DNA of 64,000 nucleotides from Lactarius indigo (lineage: Eukaryota; Basidiomycota; Agaricomycetes; Russulales; Russulaceae): positions 1-64,000 of the forward strand of contig JAFKAC010000031.1 of assembly GCA_025766275.1 (NCBI GenBank), in the 5' to 3' direction. The notes beneath the pieces were generated by a model. The model had not been told where the DNA came from and made no database searches. It saw nothing but the letters and a program-made list of their open reading frames with translations. The translations under genes and the position numbers were made by a program. How positions within the stretch are numbered: position 1 is the first letter of the stretch; each line of letters starts with the position of its first letter. Of the stretch, positions 32,440 through 44,935 are shown piece by piece.

Positions 32440-33423
32440 ATGGATCAGCATCGCCGCTCACCACTACCAGAAGCAACCGTCCGATGTCTCCCCAAGTCTT
32501 CTAGTAATCCCGTCTTTGCGGGTGACCCAGGGCTTTACGCACAGCTACGGGGTCTTCTCGTGCCAGACGTCACCGAGATTTCGACTGGGAGCGATAGCTG
32601 GAACATCTCACCATTTCTGTCGACGATGCAACAGCTCGGAAATGGGCTCTACCATCCAATTGTTGGTCAAGTGAGTCTCCTATCTATGTGTTTTTAGCGC
32701 AGAATTTAACGTCTTGACGCACAGGAGGATAGGGTGTATGATCCTCTTCTTGAGCATTCCTTGGATCATCACGCAACACTCTCCCAGTCAGTCTGGCCTG
32801 AGGTCCGTATAGCATAGTACTCAGGATAGCGTAGCTTCTCCCTCACAGATGACCAGATGACGGACGACTGCCGGGCCTTTACAGACATTATAGCCAACTC
32901 GAATTACCATGAACGCTTTATGACACTGGAAGAGGAACTTTCGATAACGCCGTTTGGTGCGGTACCTCAAGAAGCCATACATACACATAGCGAGGGCGAT
33001 CACCTAGGTGAGCTACTGGCACGCCGCCTTTTCATCCGATATAATGTCGGATAAGCAGCTGATCCCAACCTAGTGGTTTCTGGCTCAGAAACCCTTTCGC
33101 AATTACGTACCCAACGAGGCGTGAAGGTAGAAAACACGACCAAGAAACCGTATAAATGCAATTCCTGTAGCCTCAGTTTCACCCAGCGACAAGGCCTAAA
33201 GAGGCACAGCCAAGATAAGCATGAGCCCAAGCAGGGCTGTAGCTTCTGTGCACAGTTTACATGGTCCCAAGGACGCCGTTATGTTTACCGGAAACACCTT
33301 CAAGAGGAACACCCTGGCGTTGTATCGCCCTCACTTGATGCAGCTCCAGTTGCACGCAGACGAGGCATCAACCCAGAGGGTCGGAACTCCCGTCAAAATT
33401 CTGTCGTTCATCGCAGTAGCTGA
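32440..33423 (+). pseudogene. C2H2 zinc-finger family copy D, exon 3 missing
   Basis: Exon 1 (32440-32670, 77 codons, MDQHRRSPLPEAT) and exon 2 (32725-32802, 26 codons) have good GTGAGT/GTCCGT donors and ACAG acceptors. The next family exon is absent: exon 4 begins about 50 bp later (from about 32850). Because exon 3 normally adds one base beyond full codons, joining exons 2 and 4 shifts the frame to an early stop. Exon 4 is also shortened. The finger exon is intact, with YKCNSCSLSFTQRQGLKRH...H and CSFCAQFTWSQGR...RKHLQEEH. It could yield only a truncated or differently started protein. Confidence 0.65.
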
Positions 33424-36279
33424 ACGTCAGGTTTAAGTTCGGCGGAGTTTGCAGAACAGGGTTACAGAACCAGCTAGTTTTTTTGTTTCTGTGTCTATGG
33501 TGGAATTCTTAGTATGTTGTATGGTTGACGAGTACACAATGGGGCCCTGTGATGGGCACGAACCAATATGTAGTACTGCGACTGCATTCAACCTGCCGTG
33601 ATTTGCTCTCTTCTGTTACGTTAGTGACTTGGTTCTGTGGATAGGGTATTTACGCAAAGCGAAATCTGATTTCAAAACCACGCATTGGCAACCTTTCAAC
33701 TCAGCTTGTAACTCAGGCTGGTGTGGTCGCTCGCGATTATTACAAGGCAAAAAGGATAACGTTTATGGTGTTGATGCCCCTCCTTCCCCTTCACGGCCCC
33801 AACTTCAGTTCACTCGACCGGGGCACTTGTGACGACTCTTCCTCCCGCCACACACTATCGCTGCCGGCTCCATTTCAGCACAGCACTTAAAAGACTCGAA
33901 TCATAACCAGAGGGAAAGTGTATCGCAATTGTTGGCAATTTTGGCTGGTCACACTATGATTACGCACGTCTCTACCAGTGGCACTCTGTGAAAAACGGAG
34001 ACGGGACATACTAAAAGTGCAGCGACAGGGTTTTGCTGTGGCGGCCCTATAGGGGAGCTCAACAAGGTATTTCTCGAGGGCGGTGCTGACGTTCCTTCAA
34101 TTGCGGGTGAGAAGGAAGGTGAGTAGATTACTTTTGGCCCGCTGACTGCGGGGGACCCCTGCCACCAGGTGGGTGGACGATAGCGCGGCTATAGGAATAG
34201 GAACCGGTAGGCGCGAATCTCTTTCTTCTACAGAGTTCCCTCACCGAAGCTCTATCTTTCTGAGAATAGTCGAGGCTACCCCCCCAACATCTGATGGCGG
34301 TGGCGCTCCGCATGTCTGATGCTCTTCTGTCGATATACCGTAAGAATAAAACATGTCGTTTGTTCAATGGTCGCATTCCAGCTTCTTTTCCGCCCTCATG
34401 TGCTTCTGATCGTCCCTGGTAATCCGTCCCATCAAGTGGCGGCTCTGGTGCCAAAGGTAGGACATCTCCCTTTTTTTACTTCACCGGATCGTCTCTCGAC
34501 CCGAGGGCTGGATGACCGTGTAATGTACGGAGGAGAAACGGTTTCGCCGCAAGATTTTACCAAGTCGAATGATGTAGTCCTATTTCTTCCCCGAGCCGTC
34601 AAAATATGTGGCGGGACCAATAGCACTCCTGCTCTCATCTCGTGTAGGGGATGCCCACCCACATGCCTGTGGTCCGCACTCTGACGCCCCCAAGAGTCAA
34701 ACTCATCGTATACCAACTCATTAACAGCCGAGTGGCCACTGTCCACGGTCGCTCGTCACCGTCAAGAACAGCGGTGCTGCAGCAGCATAGATAAAGATCC
34801 ACGCTACAGGTGAGTCCTGAGGGGGTGCGGGTGAGCTGGTAAGTGGTGGCGCGTGTATTACCAGTCGAAGGGTACAAAATCATTACGACTACCGGGAGAT
34901 TTGGTAAAAACCGGTGAACACGAGTCTCGGCCCAATTGACAGATGACTTCTGGAGAGCGCTCTTGGATTGAATGGATGAACAATCTGAAGAGGCTCATCA
35001 GACCTCGGCTAGTAGCTCCAGACCTTCGTGGAGGTGCGTGGGCCGGGCACCGCGGGAGTTAAATTATGACCACTTTTGTAAAGTATAAACCTTGCTCTAT
35101 TTTGGTGGCTGGACGGAATATTATCATTCACCTCAAAAACAGGGCCGAAAACCGTGAGCCCATGGCCTCTTATCTGGAGACGCTCGTAAGCCGATGTGCC
35201 TCCTGGTGGGCCTATCATGATGGAGGGAAAGCGGAGCAATTGTATTACCTCATGGGCCGACGGGCCCGCCGCGCCTTTTGCGAGCATTGTCCGTGACATG
35301 TAGCATATGGGTTATTTCGTCGTGACCACCTCGACAACACGCAGTCGAGCAGTCACACAGCTATGCGATGCGCGATGTTCAGATGGACCACTATAACCGC
35401 CATGATTCTTTTCAGAGGGGAAAGGTAGTCAAGGCACGCAGTACACGGTTTCGGCGAAAGGAAACTCGCGTCGATCCCACCCAGAGCACCAGAACGTCAC
35501 GCAACAACTGCAACATCATCCCACTTAGGTCCTAGCGACCTCAGGCTCGAGCGGGTAAATGTCTCGGAGTTACTGCATTCACCTCACCATTCCACGGCGC
35601 TCTGGACCAATTTGAAGACGAGGAAGCTACACCTACTCCGAAACTTTGGACCACTTTGTTGTCTCGTCTCCCTTCATGATTGTCCTGCAGCTCCCGGCGT
35701 ACAAACATAGCATCGTCGTCACAGCGCCCTCAGTGGATGCAGATGGAGTGCTAGTATGTCCGAACGATGACAGCGATCCATCGTGCCGGCTTTTCCAGCA
35801 GGTCAGACCAGGGTCTCGTGTAGCTGGTGCACACCACGACGGGCCAGAGTAATTGCCCTACTTGTTGCAGTGGAGAGGATTGCTTGCGCCAGTGGTTTTC
35901 TGAGTAGTGCAGCACGAAGAACTGCGAGAGCTGAGAGCTGGGCGAGTGTGTTTGACGCGGCAAGTCGAATTGTTACACATGTGTGCGTCACAACACGTCT
36001 CTCTTTGCTCGTGGTGACTGACCCCGCATCATCTATGGTCTGCATGTATCGTGCGCAGTCGCCTTTGTCACGGATATGGTGGGATTTAGTCAGAGTCGGG
36101 TGGATGCACACGCGGGCTCGGGAGTACACAAAACCCCTCATCTTTTGTTAAAAAAAAAAGTGGGATGAAGGCCAACCCCTCCGGCCCCCCGCTCGCAGAA
36201 GTCAAGCCACCCAACAAGCCAACACTGGCGAGAGTTGCATAAGTTCGGGGTTGCCACTTGCAAGTTGTTCGTAGCTCCC
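33424..36279. other. no gene recognised; middle of module 4
   Basis: Short open frames occur on both strands but none carries a domain I know. The most gene-like is 35066-35296 (plus), ending CEHCP, with no support from a paralogue. The stretch occupies the place between the zinc-finger gene and the kinase relic. Confidence 0.4.
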
Positions 36280-37600
36280 GGTGCGTCCCATCCAACGCCA
36301 ACGCGCCTACCTCCGCACCTGGATACCTGTTACGTCCCCGCGAATGAAGCCCGCGGACACGAACGCCAGGCACATACGATGGGCGCTAGACAGACGTGCC
36401 GGCATTTGGCATCGCGCTCTCTCCGCATCGTCGTTTGACCTTCGCTCATGCTCAACACGCCCTCGGCTCCCAAGCGCACGCCCAGTCGCCGGGTCTCCCG
36501 CATCGAGCTTGGTGAGTGAGCCTGGTCCCGCCTCCATAGATGAGCGCGAACCCGACCAGGAGGCAGAAAGTGAAGTGGACGTGCCGTGAGCGATTTTCGC
36601 TTCCAAGCGCGCATTGATGCGCTGTCAGACGAGGCGTGGTGACACCGTGGTGTCCTACTGCACCCGTTCTCACACATCACCGCCGATGTCTGCGCGCGGC
36701 GACCTCTACCGGATCACCTGTTCCCAGCCCGCGTTTTCCTCGTTGGGATAACAGTCGGCGCCGGCCGAGGGTGCGACGGTCCGAGAATTAGTAAGCGTTA
36801 GCCACACCAAATACGTGAGTACATACGGTCCGGTCGGACTAGGAAATATGGGGGTCCACGCTCTCCTTTCTACCATACTACATCTCCCCGTCAACCGGAG
36901 ACCTCTAATACATCTTATCTCTTTATTTCAAAGCCTCACACCTACCGTTGCGTAGGAAAGCTGGTAGGGGTTTCCAAAAATAAAAACAAAAATGACAGCA
37001 TTCCTTGTTTGGACGATTGCATGCATCACTCAAGCCATTCTTCGAGCTGACAGACATTGTGGTCGCAGCCATGTGCACAAGATTTGACCCGGACGACTTA
37101 TATATTGCTAAGCAAGCGATAACTACCTCCAAAACGGTATGCAGCACCTGAGTTGCTCCTAACAGCGTGCATCGCCAACCAAACGCCTCTCCCCTGGCGC
37201 GCCATCCGACACCAACAGCACCGCCCACTCCGCAGCTGCCTCTGCACTAGTAGCTGCCTCCACAAATGCCACGACCCTGCAGACGAGGCCGCGTTCATGA
37301 ACACCATGAACGTTCTACAAGCGGGAGTTGGAAATCTCGGCATTCGGAGTCGTCCGACCTACCGTTCCGCGCTGCCCGCGAACGTGGAGGGCCGAGCGTG
37401 CCTGCAGGCGCATGTCGTGCGCAAGGAGGAACAGGAGGAGTGCGGCGCGCAGCTCGTGCGTCTCACGGTGGCACGGAATAGTCGTGGTGAGTGACCCTTG
37501 CCACAAGACTCTGTTGATCCGTACATACCTGTCAAGTGCGCCACCTGAATTTGGTGAAAACCAAAACTCTCGCCAAGTCGACGGGAGGCTTTACGGCGTT
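36280..37600 (+). pseudogene. Ser/Thr kinase relic 4 (module 4), highly decayed
   Basis: The strongest pieces are YAAPELLLTA (about 37138-37167, the activation-segment end of relic 1), the CATCCGAC...CACCAACAGCACCG stretch after it, and the tail AAGTCGACGGGAGGCTTTACGGCGTTG at 37573. An earlier piece (36290-36470) resembles the ACGCCAGGCAC...ATGGGCGCTAGACAGACG region of relic 1. The parts are out of order relative to relic 1, suggesting a local duplication or rearrangement. No HRD or DFG motif is found. Confidence 0.5.
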
Positions 37601-39984
37601 GGCACAGGAAATTGGCTACAAGAACATATGGTGTTTGGTAATCCTCTGTGCAAAATATAATTCTGCATCATGTCCTACGTCATATCTTTGCTTCTTATTG
37701 TTATCCATCAATAGAGGGTCTGAAGAGATAAGAGAGCCCCCTTCTTGGCGCTCTATCAATGGCGATGAAGCTTGTGAGAGCCTGTACTGGTACCGAGAAG
37801 CACCTCCAGTGACTCCGCTCGCCCACAAGTCACAGTGCGGTAAGGAACTGAATACAAGCGAACGCCACTGTTACCACCGACAGTGAAGTGCCAAGTGTAT
37901 CGGACGCCCATGATGGCCAGTTCGAGAACACTGCATACCCTGTGATTCGGGTTGCGCCTCCGAGATTACGAGCCCACCTTGCGCCCGGTGTCTTTCATGC
38001 TCCTGACAGGGACGATCTGAACTCTGAACTAATTCAAATCTTTCGTTTTCAAACCGGCGTTCTAGCTCAGTGCCAGTGGTATCCATTTCTTATTATTAAT
38101 CCATTACTTTTTGCTTTTGTCGAGCACAATACCTCTATTTTTTTTAACAAATATGTGTTCTTCCTGCCCCCGCCCTCGCTCACTCACAAGAGCGATTGGT
38201 TTCATCTCATCCTTCATCTCATCAGCCATCATCATTGTCATATCATGCCTATGACAGTGTGAATCTCCCCTCAACAGGTTCCTCACCGTGATTGGGCGTG
38301 ATCCAAAGCGGTTGGCCGCTGATATTGAGCATATATCCACGACACAGAGCAACGACCAAAACATGTTTCTGTGGTGAAAGACCCCAGCATGAGTTGCCGG
38401 AGCTTCAGGATTGGTAGCATGAATTGATATTCGAAATAGTCTCTCCCCAGGTCAAAAAGAGCCTATTGCTTTTTGAATTCAGTATGGCCATTAATCGATA
38501 TTAATTATCGACGCTTCCCTCGGGCTTCAAGTTATAACAGGGGACCGCAAAGTGCTCACCATTCAAGCAGTCGCTAGTTACAACTTGCCGGGTCTTAGTC
38601 ACGGTTGGATTTGATTGGGTGCCTTTGTTCCAACTTTCCAACGCCACTTTCTTTTTCTCAAAACCCCCAGCGCCACTTTCGGTCCGGTTTTTCCTTCCTT
38701 CCCCCAAACTGGTGTCTGACTTTCTGGCGCTGGTTCATGACCAAATGCAATGTCGTCCTTGTCCCCCCCCTTTTTTTAAATCGTCATTCAAATGCCATCG
38801 TTCTGGACTTTATCGTATGAGAAATACCTTTCCTTTATTGTCTGCCTCTGTCTGGGGCTTCTCTGCGCCCAGAATTACCTATCATTGGATATGTACCCAC
38901 GTGCGTGGTTCGCCCTCATCAATCTTACTCTGTGAACGCGCCGTGCAGTAGTCTCTCCTCTACTGTAGGGTTTGGCAAGGCCTCAACAAGTCAGACTTTA
39001 GTGTCACCTCATCCGACTGACAACGCTCCAAAGTGAAGAAACACCACTATTGGAACAATGGCGGTATCATCTTGGGAGAGGCTGTGACCCATTCATTGAG
39101 TCTGTCCCAATGTGGTCACACTACTACTATCACATTTCAAGAACCATGCCACGACAGGCGCAACACCCATGTAGTGGCCCACATATCAAACAAAGTGAAT
39201 GAAGTACGAAAGATAGGAAGGGGGGACAGATTAACCCGATCACATTTGCGCCTTTAGGCATTATTGTTCAGGTAAAGGGCAAACCCGCCAGTCTGCTGGT
39301 AACTCGTACTCGGAGGGTGAAATACTAACGTGGACGCTTCAGAACAAATATGCGGTTGCGACTGCAAGTTATCCCGCAGTCGACGTGCTGTCATGGCGCC
39401 TGTTCCTCCACTAGCTGCCACCGGATCCTAGGATCTGCCAGCTGGGATTAGCACCTGGAGTGTTATTTTCAAATAGGCGACCGGCGTGTAAAATGTTGGA
39501 AATATGCCCGAAAGTACTGCGCGCTTCAACGGGCACCAACTAGCATATCTAGTCACCGGACATGATGATGCTCACGACGGCCAATCACCAATTTCTTAAA
39601 ATGGGCCCGAACTTAGCTTCTGCCGGAGAAACCGACATCTAGCATCGCCTGCAGAAGGCCAACTACATCAAGTACTGGTATAATTCCTCCCATAATCTGA
39701 TAAGACGGTAGGGTTTCTCGTGGTCGTGCCAAGGCAGGACCCCATTCCAGCGCCCTGGGGGCTCCAGCGCTCAAAATCTAGTACGTGGGAAGTGAGAGCC
39801 ACCTGTGCCAGCTACCAGGTCCCGGTGCGGGCGCTCCAAGTTTGTCATCTAGGTGTCTGCACAGGCTGAGCACCCCTCCGTATTCATCACTGAATAAAAT
39901 AAAAACCAAAGAGAATAGAACCAACCCCGAGGCCGTAGCTCTTTTCGTCTATCTGGTGTGCCACAGCACTCACCCTAGCAAATT
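37601..39984. other. module 4/5 junction, no gene recognised
   Basis: Scattered short open frames only. No domain, RNA gene or clear transposon end was seen. Confidence 0.4.
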
Positions 39985-41266
39985 ATGGACCAACATCGCC
40001 GCTCACCACTTTCACAAGCAACTCTCCAAGGTTCTCCCGGGTCTTCATGGGACCCTGTTCTCACCAGAGGGCTAGGGTTTTCCACACAATTGCGGGGTCT
40101 CCTCATTCCAGGAACTGGCATCGTCCCCGGCAATGGTTGGAATAGCTCACCACTTCCGTCGATGACTCATCGGGATGAAAATGAGTTCCATCCTCCAACA
40201 GTTGGTATTCTCGTGGGCCAATGTAGATCTTTAAACAATTGACACCCGCACAGATGGACACGACAGTGAATTCGCGTCCCCTACTCAGGAATTCCCTGGA
40301 TCATTACCCAACACATTCCCCATCAGATGAGGTCCGTACAACATGCGTACTCAGGATACTGTCGATTTTCATAACGTCGTCTGGTTATCAGACCTCGGTG
40401 GATAACGTACACCAATGGCCAATCGTGTCTCTATGTTCCTTCCGAGACGTTTTTCCTGGACCGCAAACGCCGGTCGATGTACCGGACGAACAGTTTGCGG
40501 TACAGTCAGACCCTATGGCCGACAGGACCCTGCGGGCCCATTTTCCACGTTTTGATACTGACTCACCCCGGTCTTGTGAGTGGATCGTCAACACGGCGCG
40601 AGTTACATACCATGACTGATCAAACATGGTATTATCGGTGGATCTTCCCCTCACAGACGACCAGATGATGACAGAACTCTGGGTCATCACGGACGTCGTA
40701 GCCAACTCGAGTGACCACGAGCGCTGTACGACAGAGTCACAAATACCAATGATACCGTTTGGTGCCGCGCTGTTACAGCCAGAGGACCGTTCCTGTTCAC
40801 CGACATCCTTCACCCACTCGACAGGCGGTGCCATGAGGCTTCGTGTAATGTCTCAAGAAATAAATCGAGCCTCAGGGACCTATAATGAGGGTGATCACCT
40901 GCCGAAAGGTGCGCTACACAGCCATACTTGTTCTTTCATCCGCGATATGATGTCGGATGAGAAGCTGATCCAGACATAGTAACTTCTTCTCCAACACCCC
41001 TTTTGCGATCATTTACCCCACGGGATCAGAGGATGGGGGTAAAAGAGAAACGGTATCAGTGCGGTTCATGTTACGTCAGTTTTGTTCAACGTCAAGGTCT
41101 TACAAGGCACAGTAAAGATAAGCACAAGCCCAAGAAACGGTGTGGCTTCTGCGCGGAGTTCACGTGGCCTCAAGGTCGCCGTTACATTTACCGAAGACAC
41201 CTCCGTGAGGAGCACCCTGGCGTCGTATCGCCGACTCCGATTGCGCGCAGACGCCGGGTCAATTGA
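39985..41266 (+). CDS. two-finger C2H2 zinc-finger protein, copy E (intact, 5 exons)
   Basis: Proposed exons are 39985-40212, 40254-40331, 40392-40575, 40657-40908 and 40965-41266, giving 347 residues with GT-AG introns in the same positions and phases as copy C. The exon 1 donor differs from its relatives, because GTGAGT is replaced here by GTGGGC. An 8-bp insertion at the exon 4 donor has moved it to GAAAGGTGCGC while keeping phase. The start is MDQHRRSPL. Fingers are YQCGSCYVSFVQRQGLTRH...H and CGFCAEFTWPQGR...RRHLREEH, again with the CX2CX15HX4H second finger. It is followed by kinase relic 5. Likely nuclear and nucleic-acid binding by inference; partner and target unknown. Confidence 0.65.
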
Positions 41267-42559
41267 AGGAGTAGCGCTTCGCCAACTTTCTGTCGCCTGT
41301 CGCGCTAGGTGAATGTAGGATTCAAGTTTGGCTGAGTTTTTACTTCTAATCATTATGGTGACGGTGAGGCTCGCGGTGATTCAATTGCGGGTAAGGTACT
41401 AGTAGTTTCAAGTTAGTGGCAGCTACTGTACTACTAGTGTTTACACGTGCCCGGGCCGGGTCTCGCCCTATGACCACTTTCGGCCCGGGTTTGCCATAGT
41501 TTTAATTGACCTTCCTCTGTGCTTCTTTGTGGCTACTGTAGTTCAAGTTTCTATTGATCCATATGGTAAGGCATATCACCTTCGCCAGACTCCATGCAAA
41601 TTTAAATCTGGGGCGTTTCAAGGATGAGACTGCCTTGTCTTTGGCTGGTGAGCTGGTCGCGCGGCCACTGGCAACTTAGCGGAGCAGCATCCTTGCTAAT
41701 CTTCCTCGCACTCATGATGCCCATGCATACCACCCTTCAGACACTGCCTGTTCCCATACTGTCTAGTGATCTTAGCGCTAGGGTGGCGCCCTCCCTGATG
41801 CGCCCCCCCATCGGCTACACGTTCAGCGGCTCTCCGGTCTAGTGGGGGCGCTGCGCATCCATTTGCATTGGTATTTTGGGGAAGGGCTGTGGTCGGTCCG
41901 GTCCGAGTCGATCAACCCTACCATTTTGGCAGCAGTCCTTCCCAAGGTCGTCCCATCCTTGATAATCCAGTCCTGGTTGCGTCGAGTGTGTTCTCCGTCG
42001 AACGTTGTCGCTGTACTTATCCCCTGTTCTCTGGCGACGCGCGCAGGTACACTATATGCCATGCACTCCAACAATTAGTCTAGGAGATCATGCGTTCATG
42101 ACTAGCACTGTGGTTTATCCTAGCCTCACTTCAGGCACTTATTACGATAGTGCTAGGGTTCGCCGCACTACTACCACGTCCACCTGTACCTTAACCTTCA
42201 TTTGCTCCTTTTCCCTGGATTATCCCTGGCGTGATGTTGCCCCTTCCCCCGAACCCCATTATTTTTCACCGCCACAACCTAAGACGTTGTCGTCTCCTAG
42301 AACCCATGAGCCAAAGACCCAGAAAACTATTCATACTCCCCCCTGCCTCGTGGGTTTTATCTCCCCCGTATCTCAAAACCGGTTTTCGTCTCACCCTTCG
42401 CATCCCCGGAAGGTCGTCCATCGTCATGGCAATTAATTCGGTTCAGTCACCTATGTATCCAGTACAGCTACATTCTTCCCAATCCTTCCCCAGCAGTGAA
42501 GTCCCCCGTCTATGAGGACACCAGTTTTACTCACGTAGTCTTCACCTCTCTGTCCTACG
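41267..42559. other. middle of module 5, no gene seen
   Basis: The right half (from about 42070) is paralogous to 28640-29060 of module 3. No frame is conserved between the two. Confidence 0.45.
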
Positions 42560-43310
42560 GCGCTCCAGACCAATTTGGAGTGATTCACCGCTCTTCGTGG
42601 TACCAAACTCGAGAGTACGTTTGGCTCCCGAGTCGTAGACAGCGCCAGAGCTACTCATGGTGGCCCACACTACCATATCCGCCTCTCCGCTTCGCTCTCA
42701 TGTGCGCTGTCCGACGCCCAGAGCACAGCGCACTGGCACCCACCTGCGTACAACCCACATACGAATCAGCCACGAATCCGCACGCCTGGGACGTACGACG
42801 GGCGGGAGCCTGAGACCGACGCGTGTGCGCTCAGCAACATACATTTCCTTCCGACCCGCTGCTTGCACTGGACATGCTGCCGGACGTGGACGCTAAGCAC
42901 GTGGGAAGTTTCTGGGTCCTATGTATCGTGTACGGGGAGTGGGCCCAGCCTTCCATGGCGAGCTCATGCGTCTCGCGGTGGTGCGGAACGTCACAGCGCA
43001 ATTGCTGGTGCGCCCCCTCGCTGCCGGGCACTGGTTGGTGCGATGTGGGACAGTGGGATGAATCGTAGATGAGGCAGGGCGAGCCTGTGGTGGCCTATGA
43101 GCCCCTCATTCACGCCAGCTCAACATTTCCACATGCGGCATTAATCCATTCGACTTTTCAAGCGCTTTTCGTTATTTTTTGTTGATTCCCCCACCGAATG
43201 AATACTGTTTACCACTCACTGCAAATCCAAAAACAAGCGACGCCGTTGAACTTTCACATGTATCTCCCAATACATAATTATACATTCGATCCTGGGCTGT
43301 ACGTCTATAA
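42560..43310 (+). pseudogene. Ser/Thr kinase relic 5 (module 5)
   Basis: Only the C-terminal half is recognisable: CGTAGACAGCGCCAGAGCTACTC, the GTCCGACGCCCA...CACG segment, GACGGGCGGGAGCCTGAGACCGACGCG (the DGRKTDAW position) and the tail GATGAGGCAGGGCGAGCCTGTGGTG (43067-43091). The sequence AAGCGACGCCGTTGAACTTTCACATG near 43235 matches the shared kinase tail. The catalytic loop and DFG were not found. Confidence 0.55.
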
Positions 43311-44401
43311 TAAACCGTCGAATACACCACACAAATTTAGTGTAACGGGGCATTTTAAAATTCCCACCTTGATTTCCACTGAGTTTTCCAGCACTTGATA
43401 CAAGGAAAACAAGAGGAAAAAGAGAATAAGTGCGAAACAAAGCAATTATATAAGAATAACTTTTCCCGTTCGGATGTCCTCTCAGGTTGTTCTCCTACTC
43501 TTGGCTGACAGTAGCTTGTTTGTTTTTTTGTGTGCAGAACGGCGTCTAGTCCTTCATCATTCTGTGCTTCAAGTTCGCAACGGTATCCAGCATTTACTGT
43601 ATCTAAGGTCATCGATGTCGGGGCAAGTGCTGGGGTGACACACGTCAGTTGACACTTGTAAAAATCACCACTACTCGGCTATCCGGAGATAAGGAGAAGT
43701 CTAATACCTCGATAAGGTAGTTATGAGAGTACTATGCTCAGTAAGCTGGTGATATGTATGGCACGAATGATGCTGTACACGTAGGAACAAACGGGACAGG
43801 AGGATACTGAGAACGGTGCGGCGGCGTATTTTAACGGTTTTAACCTTCTTAGGTGAGTTCCAGAACAAACACGCGGCCGCACGGGGAAACTAATGTAGTA
43901 CCTCCAGGAGCTGGTTCTCGTGCCCATGGGGACCAGGGGGGCATGTCTACTGGGCACTTGTGCTCGAAGCTTGGCTCGAAGGCTGTCCAAGAGCGCAGGG
44001 TAGAATAATACATAATACTTGACAGGGTCTCACAAGGTCTCGCCATCGGCGTTGGCTCAAGTGCTCGAGCCTGGAGACAGTATGAAATATGGCCTCGCTT
44101 CCAAGCTGCATGCACGAAGAGTCCTGATTGGCCTTACGGCACCTCAGATTCGCGTACCTCGCACTCCGGCGAATACTCCGGCGTTTCACAATGTAGTTAA
44201 TAATGATAATTGGCGCTAAATGTCCTACCTGATACTGTACTGCTGTTGTCACTGTCCTGTATGTGTTCTCCCCTCTAGGGAATTGGGCCGTCGTCTCTAC
44301 TGATGTTTAGCGCTCCAACAGTGCCAACTGGCTGCTGGCACGACTCGGAGGTAATTCTATAAAATCATGAAGCCTCTGAGCCTGGGTGGGTATCGCCCAC
44401 C
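43311..44401. other. flank after module 5, no gene recognised
   Basis: Part of it (about 43665-43990) is a diverged version of the module 5' flank seen at 4430 and 10015 (ACTCGGC...CGGAGAT). This suggests that a further module start was placed in front of gene F. Confidence 0.4.
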
Positions 44402-44935
44402 TTGGAGACTTCTGCTGGCAACGATTCTTCAGACCATAGACTTAGTGGTTTAACACTCACAGATACTGGCACAATGGGTGGCGACCAAGTCGATCTATCT
44501 TCAGATGAACCCGGGCTTCTTGTTTTTCCAGCAAAGAGTAACACGTGCCCTCGTGAGGGTTACGCAAAGTCACAACCACAAGTGCCGGACGTACTGCCGT
44601 TTTCTCACATCCGGGCTGGCGTCCTTCAAAACTCTCATCAAAACTACTCAGAGGTAACTCAGGTCCATCGAATATCCGAGGATATCTACTAATGATCGTG
44701 GGTAACAAGATCTATCCCCATGGATTCTGTCTACCAGTCCAGCCGTGTCTCGGCGAAAGCAATTATGAATACACTACAAGCCCTCTCGATGACAGGAAAT
44801 TGAACACCCGTTCCACTGGCGGTGACACTGGTCTCCTCGGCTCATTGACCGGTACAATATATCTCGGCCAGCGGATCGAAATGGTATGGTTACCCTCTGG
44901 TCGTGTTCGTGTCCCTGTCTGACATGCCTATCTAG

